Assembly: GCA_028752135.1 (NCBI GenBank)
Contig: CP082782.1
Coordinates: 496,001-560,000, forward strand
DNA from: Ehrlichia sp028752135
GTDB lineage: Bacteria; Pseudomonadota; Alphaproteobacteria; Rickettsiales; Anaplasmataceae
Length of the DNA stretch: 64,000 nucleotides
Direction of reading: 5' to 3'
In this document: piece by piece, positions 38,173 to 48,123 of the stretch
Layout: every line of letters starts with the position of its first letter
How positions within the stretch are numbered: position 1 is the stretch's first letter
Made by a program: the position numbers and the translations under genes
The notes under the pieces: generated by a model
What the model was told of the DNA's origin: nothing
What the model saw: the letters and a program-made list of their open reading frames with translations, nothing else
Database searches by the model: none

Positions 38173-39384
38173 ATGTTGTTTTTTTATCCTATTTTAAATT
38201 GGATTATAAGTGTCTTAGTACTTGTATGTGGTAGTAATTTTCAAATAGTTTATGCTGTAATAAATCCTTATGTTAGTGGAGACTTAGATTTAAGTATTGC
38301 ACAAACTGCATTAGCAGCATCAATTCATGTTTGGTGTTTTTCAATTTTCCAGCTATTTACTGGATCAATATTGGATTATTATGGAGCAAAGAAAGTACTG
38401 CCTATATCTATGGTGTTTATATCTATTGGTACTTTTTTATTTTCTTATACTGACTATGTTGTTTGTTTTTTTGTTTCACAGATTTTTCTAGCATTAGGAG
38501 CATCTTTTGGATTTGTAGGTGCTGGATATATTAGTTATAGATTTTTTTCTCCTTTGATTTCAGGTATTATGTTTGGATTAGTGCAAACGATGTATAGTAT
38601 GTCTTCTTTATTTATGGAATATACTTATACATATTTAACTTCATCAGGATTATCTTGGAGAAATTTGATAAGGTATATAGAGTACATTGAAATTTCTGTA
38701 TTTGTTTTAACATTATTCCTAAGTAACCATAAAGAATCTACGTATTTAAGGGATAGTGAAACTAATCTGTTAAAAGTGATCGTAAAGGTTTTGAGTCATA
38801 TTGTTGAAGTAATGCATATAAGAAGTATATGGTTATTTACGGTAACAGGTAGTTTGATGTTTGGAGTGTTTTTATCAATGGCTGTATTATGGGGGCAAAA
38901 ATTATTAATAGCTATGGATTTAGGTAGTTATTATTCTGGTGTTGTACACTCTATAATATGGGTGGGTTTTGCTATTGGGTGTCCTTTAGCTAATGTAATT
39001 TCTAATGTGTTGAAAAATAGAAAATATGTATTTATGTGTTTTTGTATTTTACAATGTTTAAGCTTGGTAGTGATGTTGTTATATAGCAATAACCTTTATA
39101 CTTTATGCTTTTTGATGTTTGTATTTGGATGTGCATCTGGAGGTCACATGTTAAATTTTTCTATTGGGACAGATGTTGTAAGTGAAAATAAAGTAGGCAC
39201 TGTTTGTTCAGTTATTAACTGCTTTATGTCTATTTTAGGTGGTATTATTATGTTTATAATAGCATTGCTTCTAGAGTATCAAAGTCAATATGATATATTA
39301 CAGGTCAGTCTGTTGATGCCGTTAGTTATTTTCTTATCCTTTATTTTATTGTTTTTCTGTCGTGATACTTTCTATATAAAATGA
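38173..39384 (+). CDS. Major facilitator superfamily transporter
   Basis: 403 residues with about twelve hydrophobic segments in two six-helix halves. The inter-helix 2-3 loop DYYGAKKVLPIS is the usual MFS motif A type (G-x-x-x-D-x(2)-G-x-[KR]), slightly degenerate. LFMFG-like turns and FVFGCASGGHM in helix 11 support the fold. The central loop, NHKESTYLRDSETNLLKVIV, joins the halves. No substrate can be named; Anaplasmataceae have several MFS proteins for amino acids, nucleotides or proline/betaine. Starts at ATG 38173; standalone. Confidence 0.85.
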   Translation: MLFFYPILNWIISVLVLVCGSNFQIVYAVINPYVSGDLDLSIAQTALAASIHVWCFSIFQLFTGSILDYYGAKKVLPISMVFISIGTFLFSYTDYVVCFFVSQIFLALGASFGFVGAGYISYRFFSPLISGIMFGLVQTMYSMSSLFMEYTYTYLTSSGLSWRNLIRYIEYIEISVFVLTLFLSNHKESTYLRDSETNLLKVIVKVLSHIVEVMHIRSIWLFTVTGSLMFGVFLSMAVLWGQKLLIAMDLGSYYSGVVHSIIWVGFAIGCPLANVISNVLKNRKYVFMCFCILQCLSLVVMLLYSNNLYTLCFLMFVFGCASGGHMLNFSIGTDVVSENKVGTVCSVINCFMSILGGIIMFIIALLLEYQSQYDILQVSLLMPLVIFLSFILLFFCRDTFYIK

Positions 39385-40411
39385 TGTTTATTGAATTTTG
39401 TAGATGATGTCTGGAACTGTTTTTCCTATTTAATTCAACACTTAATATTAATTGATATCTAGAAGATGAGTTATTTAGTACATTGAGTGATTTTACAGTA
39501 ATATTTTTAGAAGTAGTTTATTAATATTAAAGAAGCATCATGTAAAGTATTGTTAGTGTGAAATGGATAACGTTACTAACAGTGCTAGTGCAGCTATTTG
39601 TAAATGTGTAGGGTATTAGATAAATGATGTTGTATTGTTGATAAGCATTGTATATGGGTTTTATTTTTAATATGGGGTGAAAATATTTTTCAATATTTGC
39701 AGTTGTTTGATATATAGCATTTGTATATTAGTTTGTTGAGTATATATTGGTTATATTTTGATTTTCTGATTAGTGCAGTAAAATATGAAAGTGATTTGAA
39801 AGCAAATTTTTAATATTTTTAAATACTATATAAAGTTGCTTTATAGTATACTCAGTTATTTTATTAATGATGTTTTGTGATTCGATGAGCTTATTTCTGT
39901 AATAATTTCTATAAAAAGTGAGGTTTTAAAGGGTATTTAACATAATTCTAAATTTATCTATATTTAAGAGTGTGTAATGTTTTTTGTATATAACTGCTAT
40001 CAGAACAAAATGTAGAGTAGGAAATATTAATGTAAGAATATTTTAATCAAGATACAATAAGTAGTGTTTTCCAGTTGAGGATAAACATTTAATAATGCAA
40101 TGTAGTAGCTTAGCTATAAATGTTAAATTAAGAGTATTAAAAAGTGTATTAATGTTATATTTAACATGTTAAGTAGTTGTCAGTAGAAATATTATTTTTT
40201 TTAAGAGTAAGGTTGACTTGATTTTATGACACAGTTGTACAAAAAGTATGTAAAGTGAAATGTCTTATATAAATAACATTGATGCTATATTGATATGTAT
40301 TCAATAGTTATTAATAAAGGTGTTGTTTTTTGTAATAAAACTAGCTTAACTTTGTAATATAGTTAAGCAATATTATATTAAAATGTGAAATTTATTTATG
40401 TAAAAAATAAG
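39385..40411. other. Convergent intergenic gap, 1027 bp
   Basis: A long AT-rich stretch between MFS and miaB. I found no open frame, hairpin or recognisable remnant, though it is long enough to conceal a fully eroded gene. Confidence 0.5.
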
Positions 40412-41737
40412 TTACACTACTGTACCAGTTAAACTGTTTTGATATGCATCTGTTATTTTAATAGGTAATATCTTATTATAAAACTGACTTAGATGTTCTG
40501 TATTTATATAACATGATTGCATATATGGGGTCTTCCCTATAATTTGATTATCAAATTTTCCTTTCCTTTTACTAAATAATACAGAACAAACTTGACCAAC
40601 CATGTTTTTATTGAAAGTAAGTTGTTGTTTACGAAGTAACTCTTGTAATTTTAAAAGACGTTGTGACTTTACTTCTTCTGGTATTTGATTTGTATATTCT
40701 GCACTGGGTGTGCCTGGTCTTGGACTGTATTTAAAGCTGTATGCTTGTGAAAATGTTACTTCTTCTACTAATTTAATTGTATGTTCAAAATCTTCTTCTG
40801 TTTCTCCTGGAAACCCAACTATAAAGTCGGATGAAAAAGCAATATCAGGACGTTGTTTTTTTAAGTTATTGATAATATTTATATATTCTTCAGCAGTGTG
40901 TTTTCTGTTCATTTTTTTTAGAATTCTGTCTGAACCTGATTGTACTGGTAAATGAATAAATGGCATTAATTTTGATTCAAGTCCGTGTGCTTCATATAAG
41001 GATTGATGCATGTCATGTGGGTGTGATGTAGTATATCTTATACGTTCTATACCTGATATTGTAGCAATGTATTGAATTAATTTACCTAAATCCCATTCAC
41101 AGCCCTTATATGTACCATGGTATGCGTTAACGTTTTGTCCAATAAGTGTTATTTCTTTTATTCCTGAATCTGCTAAAATAAGTGCTTCATTAAATATTGA
41201 TTCTACTGTTCTTGAATACTCCTCTCCACGTGTATATGGCACTACACAAAATGTGCAAAATTTATTGCAGCCTTCCTGAACTGAAATGAAGGCAGAAGTT
41301 TCTTGATTTTTTGTGTATTCTTCTACGGGAATGGAATCAAATTTTGAAATGATTGGGAAGTCAATATTAATAACTTGGTTTTTTATTCTACGAGCTTTGA
41401 TAATAAGTTCAGGTAATGTATGTATGCTTTGAGGACCTACTACTATATCAACAAATGGTGCCCTCTCAAAAATTTCTTCTCCTTCAGCTTGTGCTACACA
41501 CCCAGCAACTACTATAGTTAAATTTTTCGTTTCCTGTATTTTTCTCATCTTGCCTAGTTCTGAATATAACTTTTCAGATGCTTTCTCTCTAATATGACAT
41601 GTGTTTAATATGACAATATCTGCTTCTGCTGGTTCATTAACTATGGTGAACCCGAGTGGTTTTATTATATTTTCCATAATTAAAGAGTCATAAACGTTCA
41701 TTTGGCAACCGTATGACTTTATAAATAAACCCTGCAT
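40412..41737 (-). CDS. miaB: tRNA-2-methylthio-N6-dimethylallyladenosine synthase MiaB
   Basis: Radical-SAM enzyme that adds a methylthio group to i6A37 in tRNAs reading UNN codons. 441 residues, normal length. N-terminal UPF0004 domain with the auxiliary-cluster cysteines in SYGCQMNVYDS (Cys10), NTCHIREKASEKLYSELG (Cys47) and VAGCVAQAEGE (Cys81). The radical SAM motif Cys-x3-Cys-x2-Cys reads GCNKFCTFCVVPYTRGEE near 153. IGQNVNAYHG and IHLPVQSGSDRIL follow, and a C-terminal TRAM domain begins around residue 375 (MVGQVCSVLFSKR). No lesion is seen. Confidence 0.96.
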   Translation of the reverse strand: MQGLFIKSYGCQMNVYDSLIMENIIKPLGFTIVNEPAEADIVILNTCHIREKASEKLYSELGKMRKIQETKNLTIVVAGCVAQAEGEEIFERAPFVDIVVGPQSIHTLPELIIKARRIKNQVINIDFPIISKFDSIPVEEYTKNQETSAFISVQEGCNKFCTFCVVPYTRGEEYSRTVESIFNEALILADSGIKEITLIGQNVNAYHGTYKGCEWDLGKLIQYIATISGIERIRYTTSHPHDMHQSLYEAHGLESKLMPFIHLPVQSGSDRILKKMNRKHTAEEYINIINNLKKQRPDIAFSSDFIVGFPGETEEDFEHTIKLVEEVTFSQAYSFKYSPRPGTPSAEYTNQIPEEVKSQRLLKLQELLRKQQLTFNKNMVGQVCSVLFSKRKGKFDNQIIGKTPYMQSCYINTEHLSQFYNKILPIKITDAYQNSLTGTVV

Positions 41738-42345
41738 TAACTCGGTAGATAACTATTTTTTACTTTATAAGCATATAATGATTAGTGGATCAAAACAATA
41801 TTTTATTGTGTTAAATTATTGAATATTTATAAAAGGTTAGTTTAACAATAAGATTAATTACTACATTTATTGTAGTAAAATAATTGTAGATAACAAAATG
41901 AATGTGAGTTATGTTGTTAGAACTTTACTGTGTTAAGAACATGGTGATGAAGTCAATAAAAACAATACTTTAATTGTGTAAATTTTGAATATTAGTAATA
42001 AATTGATGTAGTTTATAGTGTTAATGCCTTGGTAATATATATATGTAGTAACTTTTGATTTTTTTGAGTCTCTTGGAAAATAAATATATTTTTGTAAATG
42101 AGAGTGTGGAATTTATTACTTAATTTAAAGGGTTTAATAGTTGTAAGTTATTAAGCCTGTAATGCCAAGAAATAGATCAGCGGTATTGTTTTAGGTATTT
42201 GTAAAATAGCTTGATAAAGTATTATTCTATAATTCGTTATTTTAATTTTTATATATCTATAATCTTATTTCTTTATTGCTTGGATATATTTGTATTTAGG
42301 TTTTAGTATAACATATGAAAATGATTTAAAACTTACTTGCAGTAA
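41738..42345. other. Intergenic gap, 608 bp
   Basis: AT-rich spacer between the g15-like gene and miaB. No feature recognised. Confidence 0.5.
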
Positions 42346-45300
42346 TTATAATGTTACTTTATATACATTTCCTCTACCTACTGTATCAGAGTTTTGGTAT
42401 ATTCTAATATTGATTTTTTCTTGTATGAAGTTAAAGTCTATTTTTTGTTGTTCAGCAGAATATATATATGTTGTATTATCCTTTATTGTAATTGTGCGTT
42501 TAATTATATTATAGTTATCTAAAATTTCGATGTCATAGCTCTCAAATTTTTCATCTATAGGTGTATCAATGTTATCTTTCCACTCTCCATTAATACGTGT
42601 TCTTCGTATCCAGCTGATTGTTAAGTTATTGTATATATCGCGCTGACCTTTGACATGTGTGACTGCTAATGGTCTTAAATTATTTGCATAGTATACATGT
42701 GTTAGCTGTTCTCCATGGAATATGGATTTTTTGATTAATTTATATGTTAAAGACTTTTTTATTAATGACTGACTGACTTTTAGATAAGGTAGGTTATCTA
42801 GTAATACAAAAAATTCTTCGTGTTTATGCTGATTAATGTATTGTTCTGTACCAAATCTTCCTCTAAGCATATTGCTTAATTGATATTTATTTTGTCCTAT
42901 TTGTTTGACATCTTGAAATTGAATTATCTCGTTTCCAATTAATGCAAGATTGTTGTTGTTTATAAATAGAGATTCAATAGAATCTAATTGTTGTGTATCT
43001 AAAGTAATTGTGACTTTACTGGTTCTGTCTGGTATGGCAATTGGACCAATACCTAAAATGTCAGCTGTGATTCCAATAGTTGCTTCTACATCGATAGATG
43101 AAGCAGTCTTATAATGTTCGTTTTGGTCTTCATATGAGTAAAGAATACTTCCTTTCCATTCTAATTTTGTGCTAGTAATTGCGAAATATAACACATTGTC
43201 TATGTTGTGGATACATGGTAAATCAAGTATGTACATTGAATTTTTCTCTGTGGGATTTATGTTATAAGTATTATCATCAAGAAAGAAGTGTTGAGTGGTT
43301 AATGAGTAGTTGTGTATCACTCCTTCGATATTAATAGAAAGATCCTTTAAATAAATGTTTATAATTTTTATTTTATATAGCAAATTGTTGTATTCTACTT
43401 GAATGACGTCATTTACATTAAGCCAAACATACTTTATTGGCAATGTGAGATAAAAATTGTATTTATTGTTTGATTTTTTATTTAAAATGTTTTCTGCTAT
43501 TGTTTTTGCTTGGTTATCACTTAGAACGATTGGAGCGTGGATATTTTCTGTTGTTGTGTTTTTGAGATAAGGTATGTTAACATACTGTGAAGTTACTCTA
43601 TAGTCGTTGTTTTTGTTTATATACATGAAATTAATACTAGTGACTAGTTGTGCTGATGTTATTTTAGTGATTTTTTGAAGATTGTTTTTGTTTTCAGATA
43701 CAATATCTTCTACTGGAACGTTATATTGAGGTAATTGGTTTTCTGAAGTGATAATTAATTTGTCTTCTTGTTCTACTATTTCAAATTGATATATGTCTTT
43801 CAATGTGTTCAATATAGATTTTGTAGACTGTACTTCAGTAAGTGCATATCCTTCTATTACTTGATCTAGATCTTGAATTTTTATTTGATTGGTTGGAATT
43901 TCTATACTAGCTAGTAAATCATGAATAATATCTGATATTTTTAATAATGATAATTTTTCTTGTATCCAGTAACTGATTTGCCAATGTTTAGCATCTTGCC
44001 AGATATTTTGTAGTTGAGGAAAATAAGGGTAAGGTCGTACATCCCAACCCCAAAGAAACATTTGCTCTACCATATCAGAATTGTCCCATGCTTCGATAGT
44101 ACCTCTGATAGCAATTTTTTGTGCATGAAAGTCTATATATCCTGCTGAGAAAGTGGGATATTTATTTTGATTATATTGATATTCTATAAATATATTAGGC
44201 TGGCTTGTACAGTTGTCTATACTTGGAAATCCGTATTGGGTAAACCATATTTTTTTTGATTTTGGTATCCAATGAGTAGTAGTATTGTCTGTATTGATGT
44301 GATATTGATTCCACCATTTTTCTATCTGTTTCCATGCATATTGGTTGGTATCTTTATTATATAGAATTCTCTCTTGTTTTGTGTCGGGGTCTTTGTAAAA
44401 GTAATTATATCCTTCTCCAGAATTCCATCCATTTATTATATCTTGTTCTGTGAAGCCGTTGATGGGTTGAGGAGTATCTGTTAATGGGAAATATGCATCT
44501 ATCCCTATTACGTCAATGTCTTCTGATGCCCATAGTTTATCCATATTGTAGTCTCCATTATGTGAATGATATTCCCTCCAATCTGCTGCATATGTTACGA
44601 TAGTGCTATTGCCTGTTTGATTCTTTACGTAATTTGCTAACTTTACAAGTTCATCAACTGCTGGATATTGATTGTGGTTATTTGTTATTCTTGTTAAGCC
44701 GATAAGTTGAGAACCAATTATAAATGCATCTATCATGCCTTGTGTTAGATTAGCATAGTGCTTAATAAATGGGTTGTATTGATTATTAAAAAATGTGCTA
44801 ATGTCTTCAAAGTTTCCTGTAAGGTTACCTCTCCATGGTTTATCTTTTATGTCTATTAGTAATATAGGGGATAGTAGCACTTTATATCCTCTTGTTTTAA
44901 GTTCATTAATATATCTGATTAATGACTGATCATTAATAGTGCCACCATATTCAGTGCTATTGTCTATATCTCTAAAAATTTGTCTTGCTGTTTCTCTATT
45001 TATTCCTGCAACTTGCCAATTATCTGGTGTTGTAATAGCATTAGTAAATTCAACAGCTGGATAAATATTACAGTTTTTAATGTTTAAGCTGTCTGCATAC
45101 CAGTTTATAACAACTGATATCCATTTTATATTTGGTAAAGCTTCTTGTAATTGATCTAAGGAGATTAAAGCATCTGCTTTCTCAGTATTGCTATGGTTGT
45201 TAATTTTTTGTGCTTTTCCATAGGGAATACTTTGAGTACCAATTTTTTGTTGAGCAGTTTTCATTTGTATTATTGTATCATATGAAAACTCTCCTGATCC

Positions 45301-45963
45301 TGGAATGATGTGAATGCTTTTAATTCTTTGTGCTGCATGTTCTTGGTTAATGTAATGGGTGGGATATGCTGTAACTTCAAATGTAAAGTTTGGTATATGA
45401 TTTTTGTAATCTGTTAATGAGAAGTTTTCTATTACTATGTAAGATAATCCACGATATGCTGGAGCATTACCCATTAATCTTAATATTAATGGATCGGGAT
45501 TTTGATCTTCTGTTCCTGGATAAAGTCTATATGTTAATGTACTTAGATCTAGCTGTTGTGTGTTAACCCATATTTTTGAGATTTTTTTTACATGTCCTAC
45601 ACAAATTGCAATAGCTAAGTTTGTGTAATATTGATATTGTATTGAGCTTTGAGTATTAGTGTTTTTGTTTGGATTATTTGTAATAACTATTTCTTTATCT
45701 GTTGTTGTTTTTATTTTATCCATCCATATTATATTTCCTGCTATACGCATTGTTCCATATAAAATGGGAATCATCTTTCCATAAATGGATGTTTGGGTTT
45801 TTAAGTTATTTATTTTTGGTATATATTTATTTCGAGTATTTTTGTCTAAGTGTGTATGATTTTTGATATTTTGATTAGTAATATTCCCTAGTTCAGCTAA
45901 AAGAAACTTCTCAATGGATTCTTTTACGCTGTTTACGATGGTTGATAGTATGATTAATGACAT
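42346..45963 (-). CDS. GTA/phage tail tip 'megatron' protein with TIM-barrel-like domain (g15-like)
   Basis: 1205 residues, related to RcGTA g15, the tail-tip protein with a glycoside-hydrolase-like TIM barrel. N-terminal baseplate-hub part, then from about residue 255 a barrel-like region with VVINWYADSLNIKNC, GMIDAFIIGSQLIGLT, VIGIDAYFPL, KKIWFTQYGFPSIDNCTSQP (about 585-604) and AWDNSDMVEQMFLWGWDVRPYP. The C-terminal phage-tail domain has RDIYNNLTISWIRRTR. ACGGAG eight bases before ATG 45963 supports the start. It is intact and only slightly shorter than the about 1300-residue relatives. It follows a g13-like gene; the g14-like peptidase gene expected between them is absent. Confidence 0.8.
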   Translation of the reverse strand: MSLIILSTIVNSVKESIEKFLLAELGNITNQNIKNHTHLDKNTRNKYIPKINNLKTQTSIYGKMIPILYGTMRIAGNIIWMDKIKTTTDKEIVITNNPNKNTNTQSSIQYQYYTNLAIAICVGHVKKISKIWVNTQQLDLSTLTYRLYPGTEDQNPDPLILRLMGNAPAYRGLSYIVIENFSLTDYKNHIPNFTFEVTAYPTHYINQEHAAQRIKSIHIIPGSGEFSYDTIIQMKTAQQKIGTQSIPYGKAQKINNHSNTEKADALISLDQLQEALPNIKWISVVINWYADSLNIKNCNIYPAVEFTNAITTPDNWQVAGINRETARQIFRDIDNSTEYGGTINDQSLIRYINELKTRGYKVLLSPILLIDIKDKPWRGNLTGNFEDISTFFNNQYNPFIKHYANLTQGMIDAFIIGSQLIGLTRITNNHNQYPAVDELVKLANYVKNQTGNSTIVTYAADWREYHSHNGDYNMDKLWASEDIDVIGIDAYFPLTDTPQPINGFTEQDIINGWNSGEGYNYFYKDPDTKQERILYNKDTNQYAWKQIEKWWNQYHINTDNTTTHWIPKSKKIWFTQYGFPSIDNCTSQPNIFIEYQYNQNKYPTFSAGYIDFHAQKIAIRGTIEAWDNSDMVEQMFLWGWDVRPYPYFPQLQNIWQDAKHWQISYWIQEKLSLLKISDIIHDLLASIEIPTNQIKIQDLDQVIEGYALTEVQSTKSILNTLKDIYQFEIVEQEDKLIITSENQLPQYNVPVEDIVSENKNNLQKITKITSAQLVTSINFMYINKNNDYRVTSQYVNIPYLKNTTTENIHAPIVLSDNQAKTIAENILNKKSNNKYNFYLTLPIKYVWLNVNDVIQVEYNNLLYKIKIINIYLKDLSINIEGVIHNYSLTTQHFFLDDNTYNINPTEKNSMYILDLPCIHNIDNVLYFAITSTKLEWKGSILYSYEDQNEHYKTASSIDVEATIGITADILGIGPIAIPDRTSKVTITLDTQQLDSIESLFINNNNLALIGNEIIQFQDVKQIGQNKYQLSNMLRGRFGTEQYINQHKHEEFFVLLDNLPYLKVSQSLIKKSLTYKLIKKSIFHGEQLTHVYYANNLRPLAVTHVKGQRDIYNNLTISWIRRTRINGEWKDNIDTPIDEKFESYDIEILDNYNIIKRTITIKDNTTYIYSAEQQKIDFNFIQEKINIRIYQNSDTVGRGNVYKVTL

Positions 45964-46524
45964 AAGAATAACTCCGTAAGAAATTTAAAATCTAGTGAAA
46001 AAGTTTGTTGAATGTGCATAATGTCTTTTGGAATAAATGATTAGTGAGATGTTGTACTGTTGTATTGTAGTGAATTATAATTTAGGTAGATGTGTTTAAA
46101 TCAAAATTTATTTGTAACTCTTGAATATGTAAGGATTGTTCTGTTCTATTGTCATATACAATCTTAATGAATGTTATATTAACCTTATAGTAGTGTAAGT
46201 TATAAGTATAAAATGAGTTTATTATCTTTCTAAAAGTTCTATCCTTTGCTTAATGTATTGCTGTTATAATAAAATTGCAGTTAGAAATTTGATTTGTTAT
46301 AACATGATTATTTTGTTACTTAATACGTAAAAATACTCTGGTATACTTTGTAAATTTAATGTGATTTTTTTATTATGTGTTGATTAGTTTAATTTATATA
46401 ATAAAGCAATATATCTATCATTTACTATATTGCTGAATTTTATTGTATTTAAATTCATTTTGTTGTGAAGCATATGCTATATGTAATCACACTAATATGT
46501 TATACATTGGTAATTTTAGTTCAC
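45964..46524. other. Gap where a GTA g14-like gene would be expected
   Basis: 561 bp between the g13-like and g15-like genes. No frame and no NlpC/P60 motif remnant is visible on the minus strand, so the intermediate gene seems fully eroded. Confidence 0.45.
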
Positions 46525-47340
46525 TTAAAAATGTATTTCTGGGATATGAGGTTCTCCTCTAAAGTTTACACTGTTATTGAATCTATTGCTGCATGTAATA
46601 AAACTTTTGTCACATCCAGCAATTATAGAAAATTTATCATTAACTGATATTTGATATGGTGTAGGATTATATAGTTTTATGTGTGATTTATTATGATACT
46701 TTATTTCAAATGTGAAATTGCTATTTTTTCCTGTAATAAATGTCACGAGTCCGTATGTATAATAGTTGTCAATGCTGCTTAAATTAATACATTCGAATTC
46801 CTGATTGCTAATTACTCTACTAATGGTATTGGTGTTAGTAAACAATTTTTTGTTTAACTTGCATTTATTGTCGCAAAATTGAGCTCTGCATGAGGATGAA
46901 AAGAAATCTCCAATGTTTCTAGATAAAATATTATATAAACTACTAAGTTCTGCTATAAACTTATGGTTAGTTAAAGTTATTTTTTCAATGCTACCATAAA
47001 ATAGAGTTATACTTCCTTGGGTGAGATCTGTGTAGTTTACTAAAAATATTTTTACTATAGCAGAATCATATATTCCAGAAATAATGTGTTCTTCTTTTAT
47101 TGTATTGCTATTGATAGTGGTTTCTATTTTTGTATGGTAGCCTGCAGTAGAGTTGTATCTTAACATATCTATGTTTAGTCCAGGTGTTGTTTCATAAGTT
47201 ATATTGTCAATGACTAAATTCTGGTCAAAATCGGTTAATCCTATTATATTTTTGTTCTGTAAGGTAAGTTGTAGGCAATTTGCAATAGTAAGAACCTCAG
47301 ATGATAGATGTTGTTTTAGTTGGGTACTAATATTTCTCAT
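46525..47340 (-). CDS. GTA/phage hub protein, DUF2163/BR0599 family (g13-like)
   Basis: 271 residues from ATG 47340, chosen because AAGG stands seven to eight bases upstream and MRNISTQLKQHLSSEVLTIA matches the family's standard opening. An in-frame ATG ten codons earlier is less likely. The family core is clear: IIGLTDFDQNLVID (usually GFTDHDRDL), YETTPGLNIDML, ISGIYDSAIVKIFLVNY (YDGA.V...LVNW) and SSSCRAQFCDNKCKL, matching the C-terminal CRA.LGD..C pattern that binds metal in BR0599 proteins. It is part of the tail-tip hub in RcGTA. It sits upstream of the g15-like gene in GTA order. Confidence 0.78.
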   Translation of the reverse strand: MRNISTQLKQHLSSEVLTIANCLQLTLQNKNIIGLTDFDQNLVIDNITYETTPGLNIDMLRYNSTAGYHTKIETTINSNTIKEEHIISGIYDSAIVKIFLVNYTDLTQGSITLFYGSIEKITLTNHKFIAELSSLYNILSRNIGDFFSSSCRAQFCDNKCKLNKKLFTNTNTISRVISNQEFECINLSSIDNYYTYGLVTFITGKNSNFTFEIKYHNKSHIKLYNPTPYQISVNDKFSIIAGCDKSFITCSNRFNNSVNFRGEPHIPEIHF

Positions 47341-48123
47341 ATGTTTTACCTTGGATGATAGAAGAATCAATTATTAACTGCTCATTTGTAGTAGTATTGT
47401 GGTTTTCGGTCTATGGTGTTATTTTTTAAATATTGGTGATATAGTATTAGGAGTATAGAGAATAATTCTACCTCCTGGGAATATTTTTATACTTTTGGTA
47501 ATCTGTCTGTAATCTTTTCAGTACGACTGTATGTTAAATATATTTACGACGTGTAAAATTTATGTGTTAAGACGTATAACTATTAAAATAGTAACATAAA
47601 GTAATTATGTTAATCAAGCATATTCTAAAAAACATCAATGCAATTATTTTTGACTTATAAGAACTTTTTATGAAATGACTAGATAATTTTTTATATGGAA
47701 ATTATCTTCATTATAAGGGATAATATAATAATTTTTTAGCTTTAAATTATTCGTTATTTAAGTAATAATAAACATGAAAATTTTCAAGTTAAAGCCTGGT
47801 AATGGTGAGGACATGAGTAATATATCATTGGGGACATATGATAATATATTATTATAGTCCTGATGGGGAAGATGGTAATGTAATTATTTTAAAATTATAT
47901 AATTTCTATTTAAGTAACTTACAAGTTCAAGGATGTACTTATGCTGCTGATCATAAATTGAAGATTTGTAATATAGTTACTGATATATTATATGTATCAG
48001 TAAAATTGTATATTATAATATTATCTGTAATTGATTATTTGGATTATCGTAAGTATTGTGATTTAAATAATGTAAGATCTGGCAATAGCTTTAAATTTAT
48101 TGAAATTTGTAGATGGTGAAAAC
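47341..48123. other. Divergent intergenic region, 783 bp
   Basis: Lies between the g13-like gene and sucA. It holds a 93-codon frame (47838-48119) that I judge spurious. A GGTGAGGACATGAG element at about 47801 resembles the GGTGAAAACATGAA at the sucA start, possibly an eroded copy of the sucA 5' end. Confidence 0.45.

Noticed and set aside
42290..42514. A 74-codon plus-strand frame
   Set aside because: Overlaps the 3' end of the g15-like gene on the other strand and has no start signal.
47838..48119. A 93-codon plus-strand frame upstream of sucA
   Set aside because: No ribosome-binding site, biased low-complexity composition, overlap with the sucA leader and no recognisable fold. It looks like chance openness in AT-rich DNA.
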